Below are positions 1 through 10,661 of a stretch of DNA of 64,000 nt, piece after piece. Position numbers and translations under genes: made by a program. Position 1 is the first letter of the stretch. Every line of letters begins with the position of its first letter. The notes under the pieces were generated by a model. The model was given only the letters and a program-made list of their open reading frames with translations. It was not told the DNA's origin and made no database searches. The stretch is from an uncultured Sphingomonadaceae bacterium. Lineage in GTDB: Bacteria > Pseudomonadota > Alphaproteobacteria > Sphingomonadales > Sphingomonadaceae. The DNA is taken from contig CAMLGC010000007.1 in the NCBI GenBank assembly GCA_946479505.1, positions 9,086 to 73,085 on the forward strand, in the 5' to 3' direction.

Positions 1-957
1 GTTGCCGTAGGCGTTGATCGTCTGGTGCTCCATGCCCTTGTGCGGGGTCTCGACCACGCCGACCTTCTCGTCGCCGAAGGGGTAGGGGCCGACGAGCGTC
101 TCGTAGAAATCGAGCGTCGGCGCGAATTCGGCGAAGAGCTCCTTGGCCTGTTCCTCCTCGCCGGGGAGATACCAATAGGCCATGGGAATCTCGTTGCCGT
201 ACTGGCTGTGGTACGTGCCCTTGATGACCTCATAGGGCGCGATGTTGAGCGCGACGCTGTACGGGTTGGGGCTCTTCGCGGTCCAGTTCCAGGTAGTGCG
301 TCCGTCGGGGAGCGTGTCGACGCCGACGAGGACGCCGTTGGAGGGCGCCTTCAGTCCCTCGGGCACGGTGATGTGGAGATCGACGCGCGCGGGCTCTCCC
401 TTCGGAAAATCAAGGCACGGCCAGAACAGGTCGCAGCCATAGCCTTCGGCGGTGGTCGCAATCCACGGCGCGCCGGCGGGCGTTTCGGACCAGACGAAGC
501 CGTCATCCCACGGCGCGCGGACGGCGACGTGGGGCGTGCCGCCGTATGTGATCTTCGCCGTCACCTGCTCGCCCTTGGCGACGGGCTTGGGCAGCGTGAT
601 GGTGAGCTGGCCCTCGGGATTGGACCAGGCCGAGGCGGGGAGCGTCTTGCCGCCGACCGCGACCGACTGGGGACCGAGATTCTTGTCGAGATCGAGCACG
701 AGCGTCGAGAGCGGCGCGGCGGCGGTGAAGGTGAGCGTGGCGATGCCGCTGATCGACCGCGTCTCGGGCAGCACCTCGATCGCCAGATCGGCGACGTCGA
801 AGCGCATCGCCTTCTGCTCGGGCGGGCGCTCGCCGCCCGATTTCTGCGTCTGTTCGGTGATCGGCGGCTCGCCCTTCTGCGGGAGCGCCTGCTGCGCCGT
901 GGCGGCGGTGGCGAGCGCGAGGAGCGAGACGGCGAGGGGGAGGCGGAAACGGATCAC
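1..957 (-). CDS. M1 family metallopeptidase, N-terminal part (cut by window edge)
   Basis: 319 codons are visible, read without interruption to the window edge. The start is a GTG at 955-957; its first base is the last base of the upstream gene's TAG stop (TAGTG), so translation is probably coupled. Residues 1-22 form a signal peptide (VIRFRLPLAVSLLALATAA). The body closely matches the complete M1 peptidase just upstream: shared landmarks are CDLFWPC, GTPHVAVRAPWD and KGMEHQTINAYGN, the last corresponding to the GAMEN substrate-binding loop. The HEXXH zinc site would lie beyond the window edge, so catalytic competence cannot be judged here. It is inferred to be a periplasmic aminopeptidase-like zinc enzyme, a tandem paralogue of its neighbour. 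Family assignment is firm; substrate unknown. Confidence 0.9.
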   Translation of the reverse strand, partial: MIRFRLPLAVSLLALATAATAQQALPQKGEPPITEQTQKSGGERPPEQKAMRFDVADLAIEVLPETRSISGIATLTFTAAAPLSTLVLDLDKNLGPQSVAVGGKTLPASAWSNPEGQLTITLPKPVAKGEQVTAKITYGGTPHVAVRAPWDDGFVWSETPAGAPWIATTAEGYGCDLFWPCLDFPKGEPARVDLHITVPEGLKAPSNGVLVGVDTLPDGRTTWNWTAKSPNPYSVALNIAPYEVIKGTYHSQYGNEIPMAYWYLPGEEEQAKELFAEFAPTLDFYETLVGPYPFGDEKVGVVETPHKGMEHQTINAYGN

Positions 958-2675
958 TATTGGGCCTTTCGGTCTTGCTGGGCCTTGCGCCAGGCGCGGA
1001 AGGCATCGACGGTATCGGACTGCATGAGGATTTTCGAGTTGGGATCGAGGACGACGTGCGCGTCGGCGGGGATGGCGAGCGTGCCGGTGCCGTCGGTCAT
1101 CGCCACGGTCTCGATGCTATCGCCGACGCGGACCTCGACGGGCATCGGGAAGGGCTTGTCGTGCGGCGTCTTCCACGCGAGGCGGAGCGTGTCGCCCTGG
1201 CGGGTCTGGACGAGCTCGGGCAAGGCGGCGTCATAGATATAGACGTCGAACAGCCATTGATAATCCTTGCCCGAGGTCTGCTTGACGGCGCGGATGAAAT
1301 CGGGGGTCGAGCGGAAGACCTGCTGGTAATTGCCCGGCTTGGGATCGGTGCGGCCATAGACGAGCAGGCGGACGGCGTCGAAGAAGGCCTTGTCGCCGAT
1401 CAGGCTGCGCAGCGTGTGGAGCATCCACGCGCCCTTGGTGTAGATGTCGCCGCCGCGGCCGGGCTGCTCGACATAGACGTTCTCCGCGGTCTGCGGCTTG
1501 CCGAGGACGAGCGGCGACTGCGCCGCGATCCCCATCCGCGACTGGGCGAGCATCGCAGTGTACGCCCAGCGCCCGTCGAGCCAGTCGCCATAAAGCGGCT
1601 GCATGTAGGCGGCGAAGCCTTCGTGGAGCCAGAAATCGTCCCAGTTCGCCGCGGTCATCTGGTTGGCGAACCATTCGTGGGAAAATTCGTGCTGGAAGAG
1701 GTCGTCGAAGCCATAGGGCGACTTGGCGTAGTTGTTGCCATAGGCGTTGATCGTCATGTGCTCCATGCCCTTGTGCGGAGTCTCGACGACGCCGAGCTTC
1801 TGGTCGCCGAAAGGATAGGGGCCGATCACGCTTTCGAAGAAATCGAGCGTTTTGGGGAATTCGGCGAACAGCTCCTTCGCCTCGGCGTCCTCGCCGGGGA
1901 GATACCAGTAGAACATCGGAATGCTGTTGCCGAAGCGGCTCTTGTAGGTGCCCGACATGTGCTCATACGGGCCGACGTTGAGCGCGATGCCGTAGAGCGT
2001 CGGGTGGCGGACGCTCCAGTTCCAGGTGGTGCGGCCGTCGGAGAGGGTATCCTTGCCCTTGAAGACGCCGTTCGACGGCGCGACCAGCCCTTCGGGAACG
2101 GTGATGTGGATGTCGATCCGGTCGGGCTCGTAGGTCGGGTAATCGATGCACGGCCAGAACAGGTCGCAGCCTTCCATCTGCACCGCGGTCGCGACCCAGG
2201 GCTTGCCGGCGGGGGTCTTCGCCCAGACGAAGCCGCCGTCCCACGGCGCACGCACCGCCACATGCGGCGTGCCGGCATAGGTGATCTTCGCCGACACCTT
2301 GCCGCCGGCGGGGACGGTCTTGCCGAGATCGATCGTCATCCGGCCTTCGGGGTTGGACCAGGCGCCGTCGGGCAGCGGCGTGCCGTCGATCGCGATCGCG
2401 GAGACCGGGAGGTTGCGGTCGAGGTCGATCACCAGGCGGGAGAGCGGGCTCTTCGCGGTGAAATTGAGCGTGGCTATGCCGGAGATCGCTTCGCGATCGG
2501 GGAAGATTTCGAAACGCAGGTCCGCGGTGTCGAAGGTGACGGCCTCCTGCTCGGGGGCGAGCGGGCCGCCCGAGGACGAGGTCTGGGCGGTGATCGGCGG
2601 CTGCCCCTTGTCAGGTGCGGGCGCGGCCGCGACGAGCGCGAGCAGCGAGGCGGCGGCAATCAGCCGGACGATCAT
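957..2675 (-). CDS. M1 family metallopeptidase (complete), exported
   Basis: A 572-residue zinc peptidase of the M1 (gluzincin) family. The ATG at 2675 is chosen over one 11 codons upstream because a GGGGGGAA ribosome site lies 6-13 bases before it and the protein then begins with a signal peptide (MIVRLIAAASLLALVAAA). The active site is intact: HEFSH at residues 329-333 (zinc ligands H329 and H333, catalytic E330) and the third ligand E352 in WLHEGFA, giving the HEXXH-X18-E spacing. KGMEHMT precedes it as the GAMEN-like exopeptidase loop. It likely trims peptides in the periplasm. Its stop codon overlaps the start of a second M1 gene by one base, so the two form an operon. Confidence 0.93.
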   Translation of the reverse strand: MIVRLIAAASLLALVAAAPAPDKGQPPITAQTSSSGGPLAPEQEAVTFDTADLRFEIFPDREAISGIATLNFTAKSPLSRLVIDLDRNLPVSAIAIDGTPLPDGAWSNPEGRMTIDLGKTVPAGGKVSAKITYAGTPHVAVRAPWDGGFVWAKTPAGKPWVATAVQMEGCDLFWPCIDYPTYEPDRIDIHITVPEGLVAPSNGVFKGKDTLSDGRTTWNWSVRHPTLYGIALNVGPYEHMSGTYKSRFGNSIPMFYWYLPGEDAEAKELFAEFPKTLDFFESVIGPYPFGDQKLGVVETPHKGMEHMTINAYGNNYAKSPYGFDDLFQHEFSHEWFANQMTAANWDDFWLHEGFAAYMQPLYGDWLDGRWAYTAMLAQSRMGIAAQSPLVLGKPQTAENVYVEQPGRGGDIYTKGAWMLHTLRSLIGDKAFFDAVRLLVYGRTDPKPGNYQQVFRSTPDFIRAVKQTSGKDYQWLFDVYIYDAALPELVQTRQGDTLRLAWKTPHDKPFPMPVEVRVGDSIETVAMTDGTGTLAIPADAHVVLDPNSKILMQSDTVDAFRAWRKAQQDRKAQ

Positions 2676-2787
2676 GGCGGTTCCCCCCTTTTGTCGGACG
2701 ATTGCCATCCTGCCGCTGAGGGCGCGCGGAGTCGAGATGCGGAAGCGCCTTTCTCACGCGAGCAAAGATGAAGGCGAACACCGATGA

Positions 2788-2817
2788 TTGATGGACCCAC
2801 CCCGCTTCCCATATAAG
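2788..2817 (+). promoter_or_regulatory. Candidate promoter of lon
   Basis: TTGATG (2788-2793) and TATAAG (2812-2817) are separated by 18 bases, a fair sigma-70-type match. CCCATATA overlapping the -10 also faintly resembles the heat-shock sigma-32 -10 (CCCCAT-T), as would suit lon, but no good sigma-32 -35 is seen. A GGAG ribosome site at 2847-2850 precedes the ATG at 2856. Confidence 0.45.
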
Positions 2818-2855
2818 ATGCGAAGGCGCCCCGTTCAGGCGCCATTGGAGTATTC

Positions 2856-5249
<2,394 letters not shown>

Positions 5250-5259
5250 GGGACGCCGT

Positions 5260-5296
5260 CGCCGGATTTTGGGGCATTCTGCCCCGAATTCCGGCG
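5260..5296 (+). terminator. Stem-loop terminator after lon
   Basis: Two 17-base arms (5260-5276 and 5280-5296) pair almost completely around a 3-base loop; the outer CGCCGGA/TCCGGCG and inner GGGGCA/TGCCCC blocks are perfect. The downstream T tract (TCTCTTTG) is weak. It lies 10 bases after the lon stop. Confidence 0.75.
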
Positions 5297-5303
5297 AATC
5301 TCT

Positions 5304-5332
5304 TTGACTCGGCGCTGCGGAATGGCCTTACT
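5304..5332 (+). promoter_or_regulatory. Candidate promoter of the HU gene
   Basis: TTGACT (5304-5309) is a near-perfect -35 element. At 17 bases spacing lies CTTACT (5327-5332), a poor -10. The position, just past the lon hairpin and about 60 bases before the HU start, is appropriate. Confidence 0.4.
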
Positions 5333-5392
5333 GCCGCACCGGCTCAGGCCGCGATTCCTTTTTGACCAAAGCTAAACGGGGGTTCCCAGGGA

Positions 5393-5665
5393 ATGAACAA
5401 GCAAGAACTGATCGGCGCTGTCGCCGACGCGTCGGGGCTCGGCAAGGGCGACGCCAGCAAGGCTGTCGAGGCCGTGTTCGACTCGGTCGCGGGCGCACTC
5501 AAGAAGGGCGACGAAGTTCGCCTGGTCGGCTTCGGTACCTTCTCGGTATCGAAGCGCAAGGCATCGACCGGCCGCAATCCGCGCACCGGCGAGCCGATGA
5601 CGATCAAGGCGTCGACCCAGCCGAAGTTCAAGGCCGGCAAGGGTCTGAAGGACGCGGTCAACTAA
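5393..5665 (+). CDS. hup: DNA-binding protein HU
   Basis: A 90-residue HU/IHF-family nucleoid protein, full length. It begins MNKQELIGAVA and carries the family signature GFGTFSVSKRKASTGRNPRT in the DNA-gripping arm, ending KFKAGKGLKDAV. It binds and bends DNA non-specifically, as a homodimer or with a second HU chain. The ATG follows AGGGA very closely; a second G-run (GGGGG) lies 12-16 bases upstream, so the ribosome site is not textbook. It is most like HU-beta. A GC hairpin and a tRNA follow. Confidence 0.97.
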   Translation: MNKQELIGAVADASGLGKGDASKAVEAVFDSVAGALKKGDEVRLVGFGTFSVSKRKASTGRNPRTGEPMTIKASTQPKFKAGKGLKDAVN

Positions 5666-5728
5666 GATTGGTTCTGGGCAGGCGGGCTGGACAAGCGCCG
5701 GCCGCCTGCTACAGGGCTGCAAACGGAG

Positions 5729-5750
5729 AGGCGGCGGATTTCCGCCGCCT
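5729..5750 (+). terminator. Hairpin terminator after the HU gene
   Basis: AGGCGGCGGA (5729-5738) and TCCGCCGCCT (5741-5750) are perfect 10-base inverted arms with a very short loop, followed by TTGACGTTT. A weaker inverted repeat, GCAGGCGG/CCGCCTGC, lies just upstream (5676-5709). Confidence 0.7.
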
Positions 5751-5759
5751 TGACGTTTC

Positions 5760-5834
5760 GGGCGCGTAGCTCAGTGGTAGAGCACTGTGTTCACACCGCA
5801 GGGGTCGCAAGTTCAATCCTTGCCGCGCCCACCA
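5760..5834 (+). tRNA. tRNA-Val (anticodon CAC)
   Basis: A complete cloverleaf: 7-bp acceptor stem GGGCGCG/CGCGCCC, D arm with GCTCAGTGGTAGAGC, anticodon arm CTGTG-TTCACAC-CGCAG with anticodon CAC (reads GUG), T arm GCAAG-TTCAATC-CTTGC, and encoded ACCA end. The T loop has the usual TTC-A-TC pattern. Confidence 0.97.
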
Positions 5835-5841
5835 TTTCAGC

Positions 5842-5880
5842 AAGGGCCGGCCGCGTGATCGACGTGCGCCGGCCTTTCGC
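5842..5880 (+). terminator. Terminator after tRNA-Val (possibly bidirectional)
   Basis: GGCCGGC (5845-5851) pairs with GCCGGCC (5868-5874), extended by AAG/TTT, followed by TTTCGCTTT. It also lies at the 3' end of the minus-strand small gene that stops at 5893, so it could serve both. Confidence 0.65.
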
Positions 5881-5892
5881 TTTCTGCGCGGT

Positions 5893-6045
5893 TCACCAGG
5901 CGGCGAAATAGAAGCCCAGCGCGAGCACGACCAGTCCGATCAGCCCGCCTACGAAGATGCGCCGTCGGCGCCGCGTGCGCAGGATGATGTCGCCACCGCG
6001 CGCATCCGCGCCGCTCAGGTGAATGGGCCGGTCTTCGTCGTTCAT
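5893..6045 (-). CDS. Small single-pass membrane protein, function unknown
   Basis: 50 residues from the ATG at 6045, which has AGGAC 7-11 bases upstream; a longer reading from 6111 lacks such a site. The first half is polar and acidic (MNDEDRPIHLSGADARGG), then a basic cluster RTRRRRR at about residues 25-31 precedes one hydrophobic helix (IFVGGLIGLVVLALGFYFA) that runs almost to the end. The positive-inside rule puts the N-terminus in the cytoplasm. I recognise no named family. Confidence 0.65.
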   Translation of the reverse strand: MNDEDRPIHLSGADARGGDIILRTRRRRRIFVGGLIGLVVLALGFYFAAW

Positions 6046-6067
6046 CGGCTGTCCTCGAATGCCGCTA

Positions 6068-6253
6068 TCAGGCGACCGGTTGTTCGAGTGGTTCGCGTAT
6101 CGGTTCGGCATCTTGCGCGATCATCACCATATCGTTCGGCATATATTCGTGCGGACCGGCATGCCCGCGTGGCGCGCGGCAGATGTAGCACGGCAAGCCT
6201 GGCGGGCTGCGCAGGCAATGCTGCTCGGCATCGAGAACGAGCAGGGTAATCAC
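6068..6253 (-). CDS. Small Cys/His-rich protein, function unknown
   Basis: A 61-residue reading frame from a GTG at 6253. It contains CYIC followed by PRGHAGPHEY, an arrangement of two cysteines and two histidines that could bind a metal, then an acidic C-terminus. Codon use (CTG CTC GTT CTC GAT GCC GAG) looks like real coding sequence and nothing overlaps it. The start is uncertain: no clear ribosome site precedes the GTG, but an 18-codon ORF with a good GGAGGA site (ATG at 6304-6306 on the minus strand) ends in a TGA that overlaps the GTG as GTGA, suggesting coupling. The frame is also open upstream of the GTG, without another start codon. It may be a small zinc-binding protein; unproven. 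Confidence 0.45.
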   Translation of the reverse strand: MITLLVLDAEQHCLRSPPGLPCYICRAPRGHAGPHEYMPNDMVMIAQDAEPIREPLEQPVA

Positions 6254-6476
6254 GGCCGGCCTATTCGGCTGCGGCGTTTCCTGCTCTTCGCTTTTCTTCC
6301 AGCCATCGAACGTCCTCCGTCGACAGCCCCCCTGTATCTTTCGCTTCTACGCCATGCCGGGCGGCCGAGACATGATCTCGATCAGCACCTTAGCACATTC
6401 GGGCCTGCTTGCGCGAGGATGGCGGTGCGGCGACCGCGGCGCTATCGTGGCGGCGAACGAGGGAGGGCAGAGGACC

Positions 6477-7778
6477 ATGGTGATCGGGCGGCTGTGCATG
6501 ATGGTGGCGATGGCGGCGACGATGGCGACCGCCGCAGCGGCGCAACGGGGACCGGATCCCGACGAGCGCGCGATCCTTCTGGTGCCCGACCGCGTCTTCA
6601 CCGCCGTCGATCGAACGGCGCATCCGGGCTGGCGCGTCCTGGTGCGCGGGCGCCGCATTGCGGCGGTCGGCCCCGATGTCGCGGCGCCGGCGGGGGCGCA
6701 GACGGTGCCGCTGCCGGGCATGACGCTGATGCCGGGCATGATCGACGCGCACGTCCATCTCTTCCTCCATCCCTATGACGAGACGAGCTGGAACGACCAG
6801 GTGCTCAAGGAATCGCGCGCGCTGCGCACCGCACGCGCGATCGCGGCGGCGCGGGCGACGCTGATGGCGGGGTTCACCACCGTGCGCGACCTCGGCACCG
6901 AGGGCGCGGGCGATGCGATCGTGGGGGTGGAGCACGCGATCGACCAAGGCATCGTGCCAGGCCCGCGCATCCTCAACGCCGATCGCGCGATCGTCGCGAC
7001 CGGGGCCTACGGGCCGAAAGGCTATGCGTTCGAGGTGCCGCAGGGCGGCGAAGAGGCGAGCGGCGCGGACGTGGTGCGCGTCGTGCGCGAGCAGATCGGC
7101 CGCGGCGCCGACGTCATCAAGCTCTACGCCGATTATCATTGGCGACCGGGAGAGCCGAGCCGGCCGACGTTCACGCTCGACGAGATGCGCGCCGCGGTCG
7201 AGGCGGCACACGATGCCGGACGCAGGGTCGCGGCGCACGCCAACACCGCCGAGGGCATGCGCCGCGCGATCCTGGCGGGCGTCGATACGGTCGAGCATGG
7301 CGGCGAGGGAACCGCCGAGACCTGGGCGCTGATGAAAGCGCACGGTACGGCGCTGTGCCCGACGCTCGCGGCGACCGAGGCGATCACGCGCTATGGCGGC
7401 TGGAACGGCGAAGCGCCCGAGCCGCAGGCGACCACGGAAAAAAAGGCGAGCTATCGCGCGGCGTTGAAAGCCGGCGTCACGATGTGCGCAGGCGGCGACA
7501 CCGGCGTCTTCGCGCATGGCGACAATGCGCGTGAGGCCGAGCTGATGGCCGCCTGGGGCATGCCGCCGGCGGCTGCGCTCCAGGTGTTGACCGCCGGAAA
7601 CGCGAAGGTGCTCGGCATCGGAGACGAGGTCGGCACGATCGCGCCCGGCCTGCGTGCGGACCTGGTCGCGGTAGAAGGCGACCCGACCCGCGACATGACC
7701 GCGCTCGAACGCGTCGGCTTTGTCATGAAGGATGGCGTACGCCAGGGAGAGGGCGCAGCGGAGAATGGGGCGAACTAG
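6477..7778 (+). CDS. Secreted metal-dependent amidohydrolase (imidazolonepropionase/prolidase-like)
   Basis: A 433-residue amidohydrolase-superfamily protein. The ATG at 6477 has AGAGGA 3-8 bases upstream and opens a signal peptide (residues 1-21, ending ATAAAAAQ). Metal-site landmarks run in order: MIDAHVHLF (HxH), DVIKLYAD (the likely carboxylated lysine), AAHANT, VEHGGEG and GGDTGVFAHGDN (catalytic aspartate region). This matches the group of periplasmic enzymes that hydrolyse Xaa-Pro dipeptides or related amides; the substrate cannot be told from sequence. Its last 56 bases overlap, tail to tail, the end of the response regulator on the other strand. Confidence 0.88.
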   Translation: MVIGRLCMMVAMAATMATAAAAQRGPDPDERAILLVPDRVFTAVDRTAHPGWRVLVRGRRIAAVGPDVAAPAGAQTVPLPGMTLMPGMIDAHVHLFLHPYDETSWNDQVLKESRALRTARAIAAARATLMAGFTTVRDLGTEGAGDAIVGVEHAIDQGIVPGPRILNADRAIVATGAYGPKGYAFEVPQGGEEASGADVVRVVREQIGRGADVIKLYADYHWRPGEPSRPTFTLDEMRAAVEAAHDAGRRVAAHANTAEGMRRAILAGVDTVEHGGEGTAETWALMKAHGTALCPTLAATEAITRYGGWNGEAPEPQATTEKKASYRAALKAGVTMCAGGDTGVFAHGDNAREAELMAAWGMPPAAALQVLTAGNAKVLGIGDEVGTIAPGLRADLVAVEGDPTRDMTALERVGFVMKDGVRQGEGAAENGAN

Positions 7779-8400
7779 GCGCGGGCTTGTCGCCCACGCC
7801 GGCGGCAAACGCCGCATAGAGCACTTCGGACAGGCTGCTCGCGTTCAGCTTCTCCATGATGTTCGCCCGATAGACCTCGACCGTTCTGGGGCTGATGCCG
7901 AGATCGAGCGCAATCGATTTGTTCTGCTTGCCTGCCGCCAGCCCGCGCAGCACGTCGACCTCGCGGGGTGAGAGCGATGCCAGTTGTCGGCGCGCTTTTT
8001 CGGACCGCGGATCTTCGGCGGACGATTGCGACAGCGACATCAATGCGTCTTCGACGGCCGCAACCAACGCGGACGATTCGACGGGCTTTTCAAGAAAGTT
8101 CTGTGCGCCCGCGCGAAGGGCCTGGACCGCGGTTGCGACGTCACCGTGCCCGGTCAGGATGATCGTGGCGATCGGCAGTTCCCGTTCCTTCAAGAGCGCG
8201 TGGACGTCCAGACCAGACAGGTCTGACATCCGAATGTCGAGCAGGGCGCATGCCGGCGTATGCGGATCTGCGCCTTCGAGAAACGAATGGCCATCGGGCC
8301 ACAGATGGACGTCGAACGCCGCGCTCCGGAGCATCATTCCGACAGCGTCGCGGATCGCTCGATCATCGTCGACGACATGGACCGTTCGGGACGCCTGCAT
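7723..8400 (-). CDS. FixJ-family response regulator
   Basis: 225 residues: receiver domain (residues 1-120) with acidic pocket DDD at 11-13, phospho-acceptor D55 (LLDIRM) and conserved lysine in FLEKPVE; then a LuxR-type helix-turn-helix (LSPREVDVLRGLAAGKQNKS, ISPRTVEVYRANIMEKL). The ATG at 8400 has GGGGAGAA upstream. The last ~20 residues are a proline-rich tail with no domain. It is the evident partner of the histidine kinase directly upstream, whose coding end it overlaps by 67 bases. Target genes are unknown. Confidence 0.94.
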   Translation of the reverse strand: MQASRTVHVVDDDRAIRDAVGMMLRSAAFDVHLWPDGHSFLEGADPHTPACALLDIRMSDLSGLDVHALLKERELPIATIILTGHGDVATAVQALRAGAQNFLEKPVESSALVAAVEDALMSLSQSSAEDPRSEKARRQLASLSPREVDVLRGLAAGKQNKSIALDLGISPRTVEVYRANIMEKLNASSLSEVLYAAFAAGVGDKPAPSSPHSPLRPLPGVRHPS

Positions 8401-10313
8401 CGATCTTCTCCCCGTTTCGACCTCCGCAATGTGAAGTGAAATTCGGTCCCGCCACCGGGGCGTGGCCCCGCCCAGATACGGCCGCCATGGACCTCGACGA
8501 TGGTGCGGCAGATCGACAATCCAAGCCCGAGGCCGCCGATCTTGGTGCCGAAAAACGCGTCGAAGATGTTGGCGCTCTCGTCGGGCGAGAGGCCGCAGCC
8601 CGAATCGGAAACGGTGATCTGCGCGATTTCCTGGCTCCGGGCGACCGCTCCCAGCCGCACTCTGCGAACCGGCGCGTCGCGAACCGCATCGAACGCGTTG
8701 CGCAGCAGATTGAACACGACCTGCTGGATCTGGACCTTGTCGACGAGGACCGAGCCGAGCTCCGGTTCGAGCGCCAGCTCGATCGCGGTCGGAAGATCGG
8801 CCGCCCCCATGCAGGCGAGATTTTTCGCTTCGACGAGCAAGGCTGCAAGGTCCTCATGGACCAGCTCGATGTCGCGGCGCGCCAGCATTTCACGTGTTCT
8901 GCGAATAATCGCCGCCGCGCGAAGAGCCTGGCCCGAGGCGCCTGCCAGCGCGGTGTCGAGATCGTTCGACCCGTCGTCCATGCCCGGCGGCAACAGATTG
9001 CGGGCGGCGCCGATATAGCTTTCCACCGCTGCGAGGGGCTGGTTGAGCTCGTGTGCGAGCGTCGCGGCCATCGTTCCCATGGCGCTCACGCGTGACATGT
9101 GCAGCAATTGCTGTTGCAGCGCGAGCATGCGCGCACGCGTCGCCGCCTCGCCGCTCAAATCGCGAATGAAGCCGGTGAACTGGACGCTGTCGCCGATCGC
9201 CGCCCGACCGACCGTAATCTGGATTGGAAACACCGTCCCGTCGGCGCGCCGCGCCGTGCCGCGCCGCGGGCCGATCTCCGCGAGATGGTTGAACCGCAGA
9301 AGGTGGAGGTCCGTGTTGCCGGAAAGCGATTGCAGCAACATGGAGGCGTCGCAGCCGACGACATCGGTTTCCGAATAGCCGAACAAGGATTGCGCGGTTC
9401 GGCTGAACGACACGATGCACCCGTCGTTGCCGGTCACGATCGTGGCTTCGGGGACAGTCGCGAGGATCGAGCTGAGTTGCCGCTCGCGGAGCTCGAGCTC
9501 CCTGGCCGCACGCGCCTCCTCGGTGACATCCTGCATCACCTTTCCGAAACCACGGAGCCGTCCGCCGGTATCGAACAGCGCTGTCAGCGTAACGTCGGCA
9601 ATGAAGGTACTTCCATCCTTGCGACGTCGCTCGCCGCGCGCACGGAAGCGCCCGAGCTCGCGAGCGGCCGCAAGGGCGTGCTGGGGCTTGCCCGCCAGGC
9701 GGTCAGCGGCGGTATAGAACAGGTCGAACTTGCAGCCGACCGCTTCGCGTTCGGACCACCCGCAGATGCGAACCGCGCTCGGACTCCACAAGGTGATCGT
9801 GCCTTCGGTGTCGAGAAAGTAGATGGCGTGATTGGACGCGGCATCGATCAGCAGCGTCAATTCGTCGACCACGATTCGGGCATCGGACGCTTGCCGGGCG
9901 GCCACGCTGTGTTCGGCGACCGCCTTGTCGCGCCACGCGACGATCTCCCGCGTCAGCCGGATCGTTCCCGCAGAAACGCCGAGGAAAATGACCAATCCCA
10001 GCAGGTGAATCCGGTCGCTTTCGAACGGGCTCACCACCAGGCTTCCAGCCACGGCACCGAACACCGTCGCCGCGACCGCCGCACGCGTGCCGCGATAGGC
10101 GGCGGCGGCCAGAATGACGGGGAGGTAGAGCGTGTACGGGAGGCGCTCGCCCACCCACGGCTCCAACAGGAGGCGCAGCAAGGTTGCAGCGCAGATGCCG
10201 AGGAAGGGCCAGCCGTGCGTCTCGATCGCACGCAGAATGGCTGCGACGTCCCGATGCGCGCGTCGATCGGACCGCGCGAGGTTCGCCCCATGACGGGAGT
10301 CTGCCATCGGCAT
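8334..10313 (-). CDS. Membrane PAS-domain sensor histidine kinase (FixL-like)
   Basis: A 659-residue kinase. Residues ~33-125 hold hydrophobic helices in a DUF4118-like, KdpD-type membrane region (PYTLYLPVILAAAAYRG). Two PAS domains follow (about 150-275 and 280-400), then HisKA with phospho-acceptor H421 in AHELNQPLAA, and an HATPase domain with N, G1 (DSGCGLSP) and G2 (GGLGLGLSICRTIVEVHGG) boxes. The architecture resembles FixL, but I cannot identify the FixL haem-ligand motif with certainty, so oxygen sensing is not claimed. The downstream FixJ-type regulator begins 67 bases before this gene's stop, in another frame. The start is probably ATG 10313 or 10307. Confidence 0.92.
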   Translation of the reverse strand: MPMADSRHGANLARSDRRAHRDVAAILRAIETHGWPFLGICAATLLRLLLEPWVGERLPYTLYLPVILAAAAYRGTRAAVAATVFGAVAGSLVVSPFESDRIHLLGLVIFLGVSAGTIRLTREIVAWRDKAVAEHSVAARQASDARIVVDELTLLIDAASNHAIYFLDTEGTITLWSPSAVRICGWSEREAVGCKFDLFYTAADRLAGKPQHALAAARELGRFRARGERRRKDGSTFIADVTLTALFDTGGRLRGFGKVMQDVTEEARAARELELRERQLSSILATVPEATIVTGNDGCIVSFSRTAQSLFGYSETDVVGCDASMLLQSLSGNTDLHLLRFNHLAEIGPRRGTARRADGTVFPIQITVGRAAIGDSVQFTGFIRDLSGEAATRARMLALQQQLLHMSRVSAMGTMAATLAHELNQPLAAVESYIGAARNLLPPGMDDGSNDLDTALAGASGQALRAAAIIRRTREMLARRDIELVHEDLAALLVEAKNLACMGAADLPTAIELALEPELGSVLVDKVQIQQVVFNLLRNAFDAVRDAPVRRVRLGAVARSQEIAQITVSDSGCGLSPDESANIFDAFFGTKIGGLGLGLSICRTIVEVHGGRIWAGPRPGGGTEFHFTLRRSKRGEDRCRRPERSMSSTMIERSATLSE

Positions 10314-10661
10314 CGCGACTGCCCCTCTTGCTTGCGACGCCCGACGACTCCCTTCGTGGGGGGTCGCTCGTTAGGTTCAATGTACTCCCGTATTCGGACA
10401 ATTACCATCCGGGGCGCTACGGATAGGCGACTCAGATCGCCCAACGTAGGTGTTTTATCAAAGACATGAGGGGCGGCCAGGTGATGGCCGCACCGACATC
10501 ACATCGGACCTGCCCGCGTGGATGCGTGTCGGGAAGGGTCCGGTCATCCGGTCGCACGGAAAATTTGACAGCGCCGCCGGCCCGCGTCGGGGCGCGATCG
10601 CGTTCGGCGTCGCTCGTGGGCGACCGCCGTTGCGCATGGCCGACAATCGGCGGAGGGGCAG
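10314..10661. other. 348-bp intergenic region, mostly unassigned
   Basis: This lies between the divergent histidine kinase and the small secreted-protein gene. I see no convincing gene; the ORFs crossing it have no start sites or domains. ATCCG-N8-CGGAT (about 10408-10425) is a short inverted repeat that could be an operator for the neighbouring response regulator, but nothing else supports that. Confidence 0.4.

Noticed and set aside
8334..10313. True FixL oxygen sensor
   Set aside because: Architecture is similar, but I could not identify the haem-binding histidine motif in either PAS domain, and no fixK or nitrogen-fixation genes are nearby.
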